From the NCBI GenBank assembly GCA_001796155.1, contig MGLU01000010.1:6240-14598 (forward strand): DNA of 8,359 bases, read 5' to 3'. The DNA is from Chlamydiae bacterium RIFCSPHIGHO2_12_FULL_27_8 (GTDB lineage: Bacteria; Chlamydiota; Chlamydiia; Chlamydiales; SM23-39). The notes beneath the pieces were generated by a model, which made no database searches, was not told where the DNA came from, and saw nothing but the letters and a program-made list of their open reading frames with translations. Below are positions 1-5,861 of this stretch, in pieces; the first letter of the stretch is position 1; every line of letters starts with the position of its first letter. A program made the position numbers and the translations under genes.

Positions 1-2
1 TC

Positions 3-983
3 AAGACACTTGAAGAACAGAGGATTAGAAAAAAGGATCTGTTAAAACAGGCGATTGCGGATGAAGAAATTCAAGTTATTGAAGAGGTGCAAAAGTCTGA
101 AGAATCTGCAGCTAGATTTCAAAATAGGAATCAGGAATTAAAAGCAAAAAATCTACTTTTGCTAAGAGATTATATTAGAGAAGAAGACAGTGCTGAGGAT
201 ATTTTAAAAAAAGTTTTAGAATTTTTTCCGGATTACACACTTGCAGATGATGCACTTGAATTTTTATTGGATACAACATATGGAACGATGCAGGCAAAAG
301 TAAAGCAGGCTAAAGATTATTTAAATACTAATTTTCCAAGGGAGATAAAAGCCGGAAGAAATATTAATTTTCAAGCTCATATTTTTTCAAAAGAGGGACT
401 TGGAACTCCTCAATATTTAAGAGATTTATATAGGGATATTACCGGAAATCCTAGAACTGCATTTACACTTTTTGATGAATTTGCATCAAAATTTCCTTTT
501 GATACAATGAAAATAGTTATTAGATTTTTACTGCATTCTCTTGGTGCTGATATGAAATCGAAAGGTCCTTCAATTGAGAGAGCTGAACTTATGAAATTGA
601 TGGATGACACACAAAATCTTCAGGCAATTTTAAATCTCTATAGATTTTTCAAAAAAAATCAGCCATTAATTGAAAAGCAATATGAACATTTTGGTCTAAA
701 ATTTTCAAATTTAATAAATTTTGAAAATCTTGCTAAGCAATTTATAAATATTTTAAAAAACAGATATGTATCCCCTGAAAAAATCATTCAGCTAAAAAGC
801 ACTTTTGGAATAGACGAAGAAATAGCATCCCAAATAATAGTTTTAACTAAAATGAAAGATGCAGTAAGAAACACATCAATTAGACTTTATAAATCTGACA
901 AACATAGAGAGGATATTTTGTATTCATTTCTGGAAGCTTTAGAAGAACTTGAACAAGAGTTGCAAGAGGAGGAAAATGAATAA
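3..983 (+). CDS. copN: Type III secretion gatekeeper CopN/SctW (YopN-TyeA family), 5' partial
   Basis: This protein is the plug-type regulator of the type III secretion apparatus. It holds back effector export until host contact, is itself secreted, and sits at the cytoplasmic face of the export gate. The frame is open to the left edge with no in-frame ATG. The GTG at 87 lies in the middle of the frame and is not a credible start, so 326 residues are visible and the N-terminus (secretion signal and chaperone-binding part) is missing. Family hallmarks, in visible numbering: ARFQNRNQELK near 37-47, GRNINFQAHIFSKEGLG near 118-134, LRDLYRDITGNPR near 139-151, and FLLHSLGADMKSKGPSI near 175-191. 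The last 85 or so residues form a TyeA-like helical domain (from about 241) ending in an acidic tail. In the YopN/TyeA system these are two proteins; here they are fused, as in CopN. Its end overlaps the chaperone gene by 8 bp, suggesting translational coupling. The family call is firm; regulation in this organism is inferred. Confidence 0.93.
   Translation, partial: KTLEEQRIRKKDLLKQAIADEEIQVIEEVQKSEESAARFQNRNQELKAKNLLLLRDYIREEDSAEDILKKVLEFFPDYTLADDALEFLLDTTYGTMQAKVKQAKDYLNTNFPREIKAGRNINFQAHIFSKEGLGTPQYLRDLYRDITGNPRTAFTLFDEFASKFPFDTMKIVIRFLLHSLGADMKSKGPSIERAELMKLMDDTQNLQAILNLYRFFKKNQPLIEKQYEHFGLKFSNLINFENLAKQFINILKNRYVSPEKIIQLKSTFGIDEEIASQIIVLTKMKDAVRNTSIRLYKSDKHREDILYSFLEALEELEQELQEEENE
964..972 (+). 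promoter_or_regulatory. Shine-Dalgarno site that fixes the chaperone start
   Basis: The run AAGAGGAGG lies inside the last codons of copN. It is followed by AAA and the ATG at 976, so the spacing is about 3-6 nt depending on which part pairs. It is the strongest ribosome-binding site I see in the window. Because it is embedded in the copN reading frame, CopN and its chaperone are probably translationally coupled. Confidence 0.75.
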
Positions 984-1374
984 TTTTGAAGACATTTCAA
1001 AATTCTTAACTAAAGACTATGATCTTGAAATAATTTTAGATGAAAAGAAATCAATTTCATTAATAGTTGAAGAAAAAATTTCTCTTCAGTTGGAACTTGA
1101 TCAATCTTTGCAGAAGCTTTTAATTTTTTGTAAAATTGCAGAAATAACTGCAGGAAAATATAGAGAAGATGTTTTAACAAAATCTTTAAAAGAAAATTTT
1201 AAATATCCATATAGTCTTATCTTGGGATTTTTAGAAAAAGAGAGTGCACTATGTGCATATAATTATATATATATGGATAATCTAGACGAGAAAAAATTTA
1301 TTACATTTTTTTCATCATTTACCGAAAGAGCACTTTTCATTCAAGATGCTATTGAGAAGGGAAATGATTTTTAG
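976..1374 (+). CDS. scc1: Type III secretion class I chaperone, Scc1/SycE-like (probable CopN chaperone)
   Basis: This is a small acidic protein of 132 residues, in the usual size range of class I (CesT/SycE fold) type III chaperones. Such chaperones bind the N-terminal region of a secreted substrate as a dimer in the cytoplasm. I chose the ATG at 976 because a strong Shine-Dalgarno run (AAGAGGAGG, 964-972) lies just upstream. A TTG at 949 in the same frame would add nine residues rich in Lys, Arg and Cys and has no comparable site. Visible features are an alternating beta-like N-terminal half with the LQLELDQSLQKLLIFCKI stretch, then NYIYMDNLDEKKFITFFSSF and a C-terminal helix typical of the fold (about residues 96-128). 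Sequence identity to known chaperones is weak, so the call rests on size, pattern and position immediately after copN, where chlamydiae carry scc1. In Chlamydia, Scc1 acts on CopN together with a partner, Scc4, which is not in this window. Confidence 0.8.
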   Translation: MNNFEDISKFLTKDYDLEIILDEKKSISLIVEEKISLQLELDQSLQKLLIFCKIAEITAGKYREDVLTKSLKENFKYPYSLILGFLEKESALCAYNYIYMDNLDEKKFITFFSSFTERALFIQDAIEKGNDF

Positions 1375-1380
1375 AGTTTT

Positions 1381-2958
1381 ATGGAAGAGATAATAGTAAA
1401 AGATATTTTATCATCCCCCTCTAAAAATCATTGGGAAAAAATAGGCATAAAGAAACATAAAGGTGTAATCATACCTTTATTTTCTTTAAAGACAAGAAAC
1501 AGTTCGGGTATTGGTGAATATTTAGATTTATTGATGGTTATAGATTTTTTAAAAGATGTTGGTTTTAACATACTTCAGCTTCTTCCATTAAATGAGACAA
1601 GCACTGATTTTAGTCCCTACAATGCAATTTCTTCTTGTGCATTGAATCCGATTCATCTTTCATTATCAAAATTAAAGGGTGTGAATGAAAATATAAAATT
1701 AAAAGAGAAGCTAAAAGGTTTTGATATATATAACAAATATTCAAGAGTTAATTATACTCAGGTAAAAAGACTTAAAATGGCTTTTTTAGAAGAGTATTAT
1801 AATTTTATATTTGAAGATTTAAAAAAAGACAAAGATTATGAAGAATTTTTAATTTCGCATCCCTGGCTTGAAGAATATGCACTTTTTCGATCAATTCAAA
1901 AAAAAGAGAATTTTAAACATTGGGAATTATGGGATGAAAAATATAAAAATATAATAAATCTTCCCTCTTTGATTCAAGAATTTCAAAATGAAATGAAATT
2001 TTATTATTCAATACAGTATTTATGTTTTTCTCAGCTTTCTGAAGTAAAAAAATATGCTGACGAAAAAAATATTTTAATTCAGGGTGATATACCTATATTA
2101 ATTTCTAAAAATTCCTGTGATGTATGGTTTAATAGGCAAGTGTTTAATGATAATTTAGTTGCCGGTGCACCGCCTGACAGAGTTAACTTATATGGTCAAA
2201 AATGGGGTTTTCCTCTTTATAACTGGGAATATTTAAAAAAAACAGATTACAAGTTCTGGAAAAAAAGGCTCTCTGCGATTGAAAATATCTATCATATGTA
2301 TAGAATTGACCATGCAGTAGGTTTTTTTAGAATTTGGGCAATAAAGCCGGACAAAGATCCTATGGAAGGCGAATTTATACCAAGAGACCCGTTAATATGG
2401 GATAGGGATGGCAATGAAAGACTTTTAATGCTTTTAAATGCTTCAAAACTTTTTCCTATAGCAGAGGATTTGGGACTTATACCTGAGGTAGTTTATAAAA
2501 CTCTTAAAAAATTGTGTATTCCCGGAATAAAGGTTATTCCATGGGAAAAAAACATTTTTGGAATTATAAAATTCAATCAATACGAACCTATTAGTGTTAC
2601 TACAGTATCAACACATGATTCTGATACATTGCAGCAATGGTGGGAGGGTGTTCCTAAAGAAGCGAATAAATTTGCTGCATTTAAAAATTGGTCATTTGAA
2701 AGATTTTTAACATATTCTCAGAGAAAAGAATTTTTAAAAGATTCTGTAAATACCTCTTCAATTTTTCATATAAATCTTTTTCAAGAATATTTGGCATTAT
2801 ATCCTGAACTGGTAAATCAAGATTTTGAAGATGAGAGAATAAATATTCCCGGAACTATATTACCAACAAACTGGACATACAAATTCAAGCCATATTTTGA
2901 AGAAATTATAAACCACACAAAATTCAAAAATGATCTAATAGAAATTTTAACTACTTAG
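1381..2958 (+). CDS. malQ: 4-alpha-glucanotransferase (amylomaltase, GH77)
   Basis: MalQ transfers alpha-1,4-glucan segments between maltodextrins in the cytoplasm (disproportionating enzyme), feeding glycogen and maltodextrin turnover. At 525 residues it has the normal length for a short bacterial or chlamydial GH77 enzyme. The landmarks are in order: SSGIGEYLDL near 41-50, QGDIPILISKNSCDVWFN at 234-251, the GH77 250s loop AGAPPDRVNLYGQKWGFPLY at 261-280, the nucleophile motif YRIDHAVGFFR with Asp310, the acid/base motif AEDLG with Glu362, and STHDSDT with Asp413 as the third carboxylate. The C-terminal NIPGTILPTNW (488-498) is also typical. All three catalytic acids are present, so the enzyme should be active. 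It begins 6 bp after the chaperone stop with only a weak ribosome-binding site, indicating co-transcription with the secretion genes. Its last 8 bp overlap the convergent gene, and no terminator hairpin is visible. Confidence 0.96.
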   Translation: MEEIIVKDILSSPSKNHWEKIGIKKHKGVIIPLFSLKTRNSSGIGEYLDLLMVIDFLKDVGFNILQLLPLNETSTDFSPYNAISSCALNPIHLSLSKLKGVNENIKLKEKLKGFDIYNKYSRVNYTQVKRLKMAFLEEYYNFIFEDLKKDKDYEEFLISHPWLEEYALFRSIQKKENFKHWELWDEKYKNIINLPSLIQEFQNEMKFYYSIQYLCFSQLSEVKKYADEKNILIQGDIPILISKNSCDVWFNRQVFNDNLVAGAPPDRVNLYGQKWGFPLYNWEYLKKTDYKFWKKRLSAIENIYHMYRIDHAVGFFRIWAIKPDKDPMEGEFIPRDPLIWDRDGNERLLMLLNASKLFPIAEDLGLIPEVVYKTLKKLCIPGIKVIPWEKNIFGIIKFNQYEPISVTTVSTHDSDTLQQWWEGVPKEANKFAAFKNWSFERFLTYSQRKEFLKDSVNTSSIFHINLFQEYLALYPELVNQDFEDERINIPGTILPTNWTYKFKPYFEEIINHTKFKNDLIEILTT

Positions 2959-3421
2959 ATTTTTTTAATAGAAGATTTACTGCCTCTCTTTTTTTATCGG
3001 AACTTTTTGGATTTTGTCTAAAAATATTTTTTAGTTGATCGACACTCACTCCATATCTTTTATAAATTGCATCTTTTCTTTTTTGGATAAGAGCTTCGAT
3101 TAATTTTCTTTCACTTGTTGAATTAAAATTCAATCTGTTCATTGCTTCTATATACATTTTTGTAATAAACATGTCTCTTTGATCTATAGAAGAGAAATTT
3201 AAAATTACTTCTTTTACTCTCTTTCTATTTTTTGAATACCAAAGATAAAAATCATATCCAAAATAAGAGATAGCACCTAAAATTATTGAATTTTTCAATG
3301 AAAAACCAAAAAAAGCTTTAGCAGTTACAGATACAACAAGAACTGAGATTCTTCTGATATCTTTACAAGGATAGGAAGCAACTGACATTAGTAAATTTGC
3401 AAAACTAACTTTTTGAGTCAT
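2951..3421 (-). CDS. Small membrane-associated protein of unknown function
   Basis: I do not recognise this 156-residue protein. The frame stays open upstream to 3592, but I place the start at the ATG ending at 3421 (MTQKVSFANL) because AAGGTG (3433-3428, read in reverse) sits at correct spacing before it. The upstream extension would run into the divergent gene and is low-complexity hydrophobic sequence. Residues about 25-62 form one long hydrophobic patch, broken near 41-44 by SLKN, which could be two short membrane helices with a tight turn. After this comes KNRKRVK and a basic, helical, soluble C-terminal half (65-156) containing two weakly similar helix-rich stretches. The two-lobed hydrophobic patch is the layout seen in chlamydial inclusion-membrane (Inc) proteins, but the first lobe is weak and carries a Lys, so this is only a possibility. 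It converges on malQ with an 8-bp tail overlap. Confidence 0.7.
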   Translation of the reverse strand: MTQKVSFANLLMSVASYPCKDIRRISVLVVSVTAKAFFGFSLKNSIILGAISYFGYDFYLWYSKNRKRVKEVILNFSSIDQRDMFITKMYIEAMNRLNFNSTSERKLIEALIQKRKDAIYKRYGVSVDQLKNIFRQNPKSSDKKREAVNLLLKKSK

Positions 3422-3427
3422 AAAACA

Positions 3428-3433
3428 CACCTT
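3428..3433 (-). promoter_or_regulatory. Shine-Dalgarno site for the 156-residue protein
   Basis: On the reverse strand the order is AAAGGTGTGTTTTATG, giving an AAGGTG site 6 nt before the start codon. It decides between the ATG at 3421 and the longer open frame reaching 3592. Confidence 0.6.
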
Positions 3434-3490
3434 TATTAAAAAATTATCAAAAATATATTTGAAATTAAAATTTAAGAAAAGAATTTTTAC

Positions 3491-3519
3491 TTTACCTGAA
3501 ATTAATCTAACAATATTAT
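3491..3519 (+). promoter_or_regulatory. Candidate vegetative promoter for the transglutaminase/TPR gene
   Basis: TTTACC (3491-3496, 4 of 6 matches to TTGACA) is separated by exactly 17 nt from TATTAT (3514-3519, 5 of 6 matches to TATAAT). Transcription would begin near 3526, about 20 nt before the ATG at 3547. It lies in the 125-bp gap between two divergent genes, where a promoter is required. In sequence this AT-rich, chance matches are common, so confidence is moderate. I found no comparably good promoter for the divergent gene on the other strand. Confidence 0.4.
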
Positions 3520-3546
3520 CAAAAATAAAAAGAAAGTAAAAAAAGT

Positions 3547-5097
3547 ATGCGTATTTTATTTTTAATAATTTTAATTGGGTCTCTTTTTTCAAAAAATCCT
3601 GATGTGCCCAGAATAGAAAAAAACAAAAAAAATATTGAAAAAATTTTCAAAACGCTAGACAAAAAATCTGCATTAAAGAATTTTGCCTTTTACAATTTAT
3701 ATCCGGAGACAAAAGAAGGAAAGCTTGCATTAAAAAAAGCTTGGGAAATATTAGGTGCTGAAAAAGTAGATAACCCTCATATTCTTCCAAAAATTGATAT
3801 AAATTTAATGATAGATTTAGTTAATAAAAAAAGCTCTATAATACCTGAAGATCTTACTTTTGAAAAACTTGACTTTCTTTCGGAACTTGGTAAAAATTTA
3901 AAAAACAGAAAACTTAAAGGCTATAATGTTTGGACTCTTGAAGAAGTTAGAAACCTAACCGTAGCTGAAATTGATCTTTCACGAGCATTATTTTTAGAGG
4001 ATTTGGGAGAAGCTGAAGATGCTATTTATAAAATAAAGTATTATGAAGTTATTTTAGATTTAATGACGCTGCAAATTTTAGCTAAACTACCTGATAATTT
4101 TAATGATATTGATATTTTGAATGCCATGAATGAGTATATTTTTCATGACTTAAGATTCAGATATCCTCCGCATTCTGTTGATGTGGCTCAAATTGATAAA
4201 TTTACTTTCCTTTCATCCGTAATGGATTCTAGAAGAGGAGTGTGTCTTGGGGTATCGACACTATATTTGGTATTGTCACAGAGACTTGGAATTAATTTAG
4301 AGATAGTGACACCTCCAGGACATATTTTTGTTAGATACAAAGATAGTGAAGGTAAAATAACGAATATCGAAACTACAGCTAGAGGAGTAAACTATCCATC
4401 TGAAGTTTATCTTGGTATTGACACTAAAAAATTAAAAATGGCTAATATTAAAGAAGTTGTTGGTCATGCCTTTATTAACCAGGCATCACTTTTTTGGAAT
4501 AAAAAGGATTATGAGACGGCAATAAATTTATACAAAAAAGCAAAAATTTATGTAATAAATGACAATGAATTAAATTATTTTATGGGGCTTAACTATCTTT
4601 TTTTAAATAAGCAAGAGGAAGCAAGAGAAATTTTACAAAACTTAAAAAATTATAAAGACGAATATTCAACTTCAAAAGATACAATTATTGATGATTATTT
4701 AAATAATAATACTGATGCTGAATCAATAAAAAAAATATTTATGTCTGTTGATGAAAGCAGAAAATCTATCATTGAGAAACAAAAAGAGTTATCTGAAGTT
4801 TTAAAAAAATATCCAAAATTTAGAGCCGGAATGATGCAGCTTGCGAATACATATCTACAGCTTGGCAGAGAAAAAGAAGCTTTTAATATTTTAGAAAAGT
4901 ATTTTGAAATTGACAGGGAAGATCCTGTATTAAACTATTATCTTTCTGCAATATCATTTCAAAGATATGATTATTTAAATTCCTGGAAATATTTCAAAAA
5001 CACAAAAAAAATATTAGATAAGCAAAACCATAATCCTCATGCAATGAAAGAATTATACAATGCTTTAAAAATAAAGTGTCCTGAAAAATCAATTTAA
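3547..5097 (+). CDS. Secreted transglutaminase-like (SirB1-type) protein with TPR repeats
   Basis: This is a 516-residue protein with a short N-terminal signal peptide (MRILFLIILIGSLFS, cleavage likely near 15), so it is probably periplasmic or surface-exposed. A papain-like transglutaminase core lies at about 185-290. RRGVCLGVSTLYLVLSQRLG (229-248) carries the expected nucleophile Cys233, PPGHIFVRY (256-264) carries His259, and NIETTARG (273-280) occupies the place of the third acidic residue, here Glu275 rather than the more usual Asp. This pattern matches the SirB1/transglutaminase-like family in which the core is followed by TPRs. TPR-like helical pairs are visible at about 308-365 (HAFINQASLFWNKKDYETAI) and 424-487 (MMQLANTYLQLGREKEAFNI). 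The N-terminal third (20-180) is helical and unassigned. Substrate and reaction are unknown; protease, amidase or cross-linking activity are all possible. Between malQ and rpmB this gene looks like an accessory insertion compared with Chlamydia. Confidence 0.85.
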   Translation: MRILFLIILIGSLFSKNPDVPRIEKNKKNIEKIFKTLDKKSALKNFAFYNLYPETKEGKLALKKAWEILGAEKVDNPHILPKIDINLMIDLVNKKSSIIPEDLTFEKLDFLSELGKNLKNRKLKGYNVWTLEEVRNLTVAEIDLSRALFLEDLGEAEDAIYKIKYYEVILDLMTLQILAKLPDNFNDIDILNAMNEYIFHDLRFRYPPHSVDVAQIDKFTFLSSVMDSRRGVCLGVSTLYLVLSQRLGINLEIVTPPGHIFVRYKDSEGKITNIETTARGVNYPSEVYLGIDTKKLKMANIKEVVGHAFINQASLFWNKKDYETAINLYKKAKIYVINDNELNYFMGLNYLFLNKQEEAREILQNLKNYKDEYSTSKDTIIDDYLNNNTDAESIKKIFMSVDESRKSIIEKQKELSEVLKKYPKFRAGMMQLANTYLQLGREKEAFNILEKYFEIDREDPVLNYYLSAISFQRYDYLNSWKYFKNTKKILDKQNHNPHAMKELYNALKIKCPEKSI

Positions 5098-5299
5098 GAA
5101 ATTAAACAATGTCATCCGGCAAAAGTTGTTGATTTAATGAAATGGCAAAGTAAGTTACAGCATTAGTGATATTATAACTTTTTTTATTATTTTTATTAAA
5201 ATTCTCTATAGATACCACCCCAAAAATCAATATGCTTGTAGTAGAAAAAAATTGAACAATGTAACAGAGTCCGTTTTTGCTGCAGGTTATTATCAATGA
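5098..5299. other. Intergenic stretch without a supported gene
   Basis: About 200 bases between the TPR gene and the mobile element. On the plus strand an AT-rich stem AAGTTA (5152-5157) / TAACTT (5175-5180) with a 17-nt loop runs into a stretch of T residues (to 5185). It could be a weak terminator for the TPR gene but has only one G-C pair. On the reverse strand a 74-codon frame runs from 5326 to 5102. Its only ATG lies inside the element's left hairpin and has no good ribosome-binding site. Its C-terminal part reads like a plausible protein tail (NQQLLPDDIV preceded by a hydrophobic stretch), so it may be the remnant of a host gene broken near the element. I do not count it as a gene. Confidence 0.4.
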
Positions 5300-5309
5300 C
5301 AGCGTAATA

Positions 5310-5329
5310 CATCTGGCTTTAGCCATGTG
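5310..5329. repeat. Left-end hairpin of the IS200/IS605-like element
   Basis: CATCTGGC-TTTA-GCCATGTG folds into an 8-bp stem with one C-T mismatch and one T-G wobble around a TTTA loop. Loop and inner stem are identical to the right-end hairpin, as expected for paired recognition by one Y1 transposase. Confidence 0.7.
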
Positions 5330-5351
5330 AATATAACCCGCCTTTTTTTTC

Positions 5352-5381
5352 TTGTAAATATATATGCTTCCATATTAAAAT
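5352..5381 (+). promoter_or_regulatory. Candidate promoter inside the element
   Basis: TTGTAA (5352-5357, 4 of 6) and TAAAAT (5376-5381, 5 of 6) are 18 nt apart, giving a start near 5388, directly before the structured RNA region. Such a promoter would normally drive tnpB and omega RNA. Here it points at rpmB with no clear terminator in between, because the right-end hairpin is not followed by a T run. Confidence 0.45.
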
Positions 5382-5397
5382 GCTTCTATCTTTTAAA

Positions 5398-5508
5398 GGT
5401 CTACCGTGGGACTCGCGGGATGTTAAGCCTTTGGAGAGAGCGGAAGACTCGGCATCGAAAATTCGATGCAAAGCGGCTCTCTGTGAATTAGGAATCCCAT
5501 GGCTTTAG
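5398..5508 (+). pseudogene. tnpB: tnpB 3'-end remnant (IS605 OrfB C-terminus)
   Basis: One frame reads GLPWDSRDVKPLERAEDSAS and onward to the stop TAG at 5506-5508, which lies within the right-end hairpin loop and stem. The DVKPxER signature followed by a variable tail, with the stop in the terminal hairpin, is the usual C-terminal end of TnpB proteins, whose full length is about 370-450 residues. Only about 36 residues remain. The RuvC and zinc-finger parts are entirely absent. The frame is open back to an ATG at 5380, but that ATG overlaps the -10 element and has no ribosome-binding site, so I do not consider it a working short gene. The sequence is probably kept for its RNA and DNA-end roles. 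Confidence 0.6.
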
Positions 5509-5515
5509 CCATGGG
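5496..5515. repeat. Right-end hairpin of the IS200/IS605-like element
   Basis: CCCATGGC-TTTA-GCCATGGG is a perfect 8-bp stem with a TTTA loop, followed by GAGCGGTCAA. Its inner 14 bases match the left-end hairpin. The perfect stem suggests recent arrival or selection, since the left stem has already diverged. Confidence 0.75.
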
Positions 5516-5560
5516 GAGCGGTCAATGTTACTATTTTGTCTTTATTTGTAGGAGAGAAAG

Positions 5561-5839
5561 ATGACTAGAAAGTGTCAAGTGACAGGAAAGATTCCTTTTC
5601 TTAAAGGAAGAAGCTATGCACTTAGAGGGATTGCTAAAAAAAACAAAGGTATCGGACTTAATATTACCGGTAAAACTAAAAGAAAATTTCTGCCTAATCT
5701 TTTCAAAAAAAGATTTTGGTTTAACGATGAGAACAGATTTATTACTATAAAACTTAGTGCTCAAGGCATGAAAATTATAGACAAGAAAGGTCTTCCTCAA
5801 GTTGTAAAAGAAATGAGAAGTCAGGGTATGAAAATATAG
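5561..5839 (+). CDS. rpmB: 50S ribosomal protein L28 (bL28)
   Basis: A 92-residue basic protein of the large ribosomal subunit, close to the usual chlamydial length of about 89. The family signature is clear: MTRKCQVTGKIPFLKGRSYA at the N-terminus, RGIAKKNKGIGLNITGKTKR around 22-41, KRFWFNDENRFITIKLS near 50-66, and a C-terminal helix with LPQVVKEMRSQG. The N-terminal Cys is the single one; there are no zinc-binding pairs. The start is supported by AGGAGA at 5550-5555, 5 nt before the ATG. Only 35 bp separate the start from the right end of the mini-element, leaving little room for a native promoter, so transcription may come from within or beyond the element. The next gene follows after 22 bp, probably in the same transcript. 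Confidence 0.97.
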   Translation: MTRKCQVTGKIPFLKGRSYALRGIAKKNKGIGLNITGKTKRKFLPNLFKKRFWFNDENRFITIKLSAQGMKIIDKKGLPQVVKEMRSQGMKI

Positions 5840-5861
5840 CTTTTAAAGAATTATTTTTTAA

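Larger units (their letters stand above)
5300..5525 (+). mobile_element. Non-autonomous mini-element (MITE-like) of the IS200/IS605 family
   Basis: Two subterminal imperfect palindromes share an identical 14-base core, TGGCTTTAGCCATG (5314-5327 and 5500-5513). This is the layout of IS200/IS605 left and right ends, which are recognised as single-stranded hairpins by the Y1 transposase. The right end finishes with GGGGAGCGGTCAA; TCAA is the right cleavage tetranucleotide described for IS608. Between the hairpins are a promoter-like sequence and a short tnpB 3' remnant only. No tnpA and no full tnpB are present, so the element is a deletion derivative mobilisable only in trans. Positions 5401-5520 contain 65 G/C of 120 (54%), against 14 of 60 in the adjacent coding line, showing foreign composition. 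The left boundary is uncertain by about 10-20 nt. The hexamer TCAATG occurs at 5293-5298 and again at 5522-5527, which may or may not relate to insertion. Confidence 0.75.
5388..5541 (+). ncRNA. Omega-RNA-like (reRNA) scaffold of a TnpB element, stand-alone
   Basis: In IS200/IS605 elements the 3' end of tnpB plus the right end is transcribed as an omega RNA. It guides the TnpB nuclease using about 16 nt read from the flank just beyond the right end. The expected elements are visible: CCGTG/CGCGG (5404-5408 with 5414-5418, 5-nt loop), an outer stem AGAGAGC/GCTCTCT (5435-5441 with 5476-5482) enclosing an inner hairpin GCATCGA/TCGATGC (5452-5458 with 5463-5469), then the terminal perfect hairpin (5496-5515) and GAGCGGTCAA. 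The guide position would be 5526-5541, which is host sequence immediately upstream of rpmB. The 5' end is set from the promoter candidate. No TnpB is encoded here, so function would need one supplied in trans. Structure is read directly from the sequence; expression is inferred. Confidence 0.55.

Noticed and set aside
87..89. GTG as the start of the copN gene
   Set aside because: The frame is open and reads family-like sequence up to the left edge, there is no ribosome-binding site, and CopN proteins are longer. The start is outside the window.
949..975. TTG start giving the chaperone nine extra residues
   Set aside because: The strong AAGAGGAGG site serves the ATG at 976, and the extra residues (NKSCKRRK) are simply the purine-rich ribosome-binding region translated.
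3422..3592. 57-residue N-terminal extension of the small reverse-strand protein
   Set aside because: It would overlap the start of the divergent secreted-protein gene and remove the promoter space. The ATG at 3421 has a well-placed Shine-Dalgarno site.
5380..5508. 42-codon open frame starting at the ATG within the element
   Set aside because: It runs in frame into the tnpB remnant, but the ATG overlaps the probable -10 box and has no ribosome-binding site, so translation is unlikely.
5496..5522. Right-end hairpin as an intrinsic terminator
   Set aside because: The stem is followed by GAGCGGTCAATG and not by a T run, so it fits a transposon end and RNA scaffold better.
5098..5560. tRNA, CRISPR array or riboswitch in the non-coding gap
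   Set aside because: There is no cloverleaf, no regularly spaced repeat and no recognised aptamer. The structured part is explained by the IS200/IS605-like ends.
5531..5800. Reverse-strand open frame of 89 codons
   Set aside because: It is the antisense of rpmB, which is unmistakable on the plus strand.
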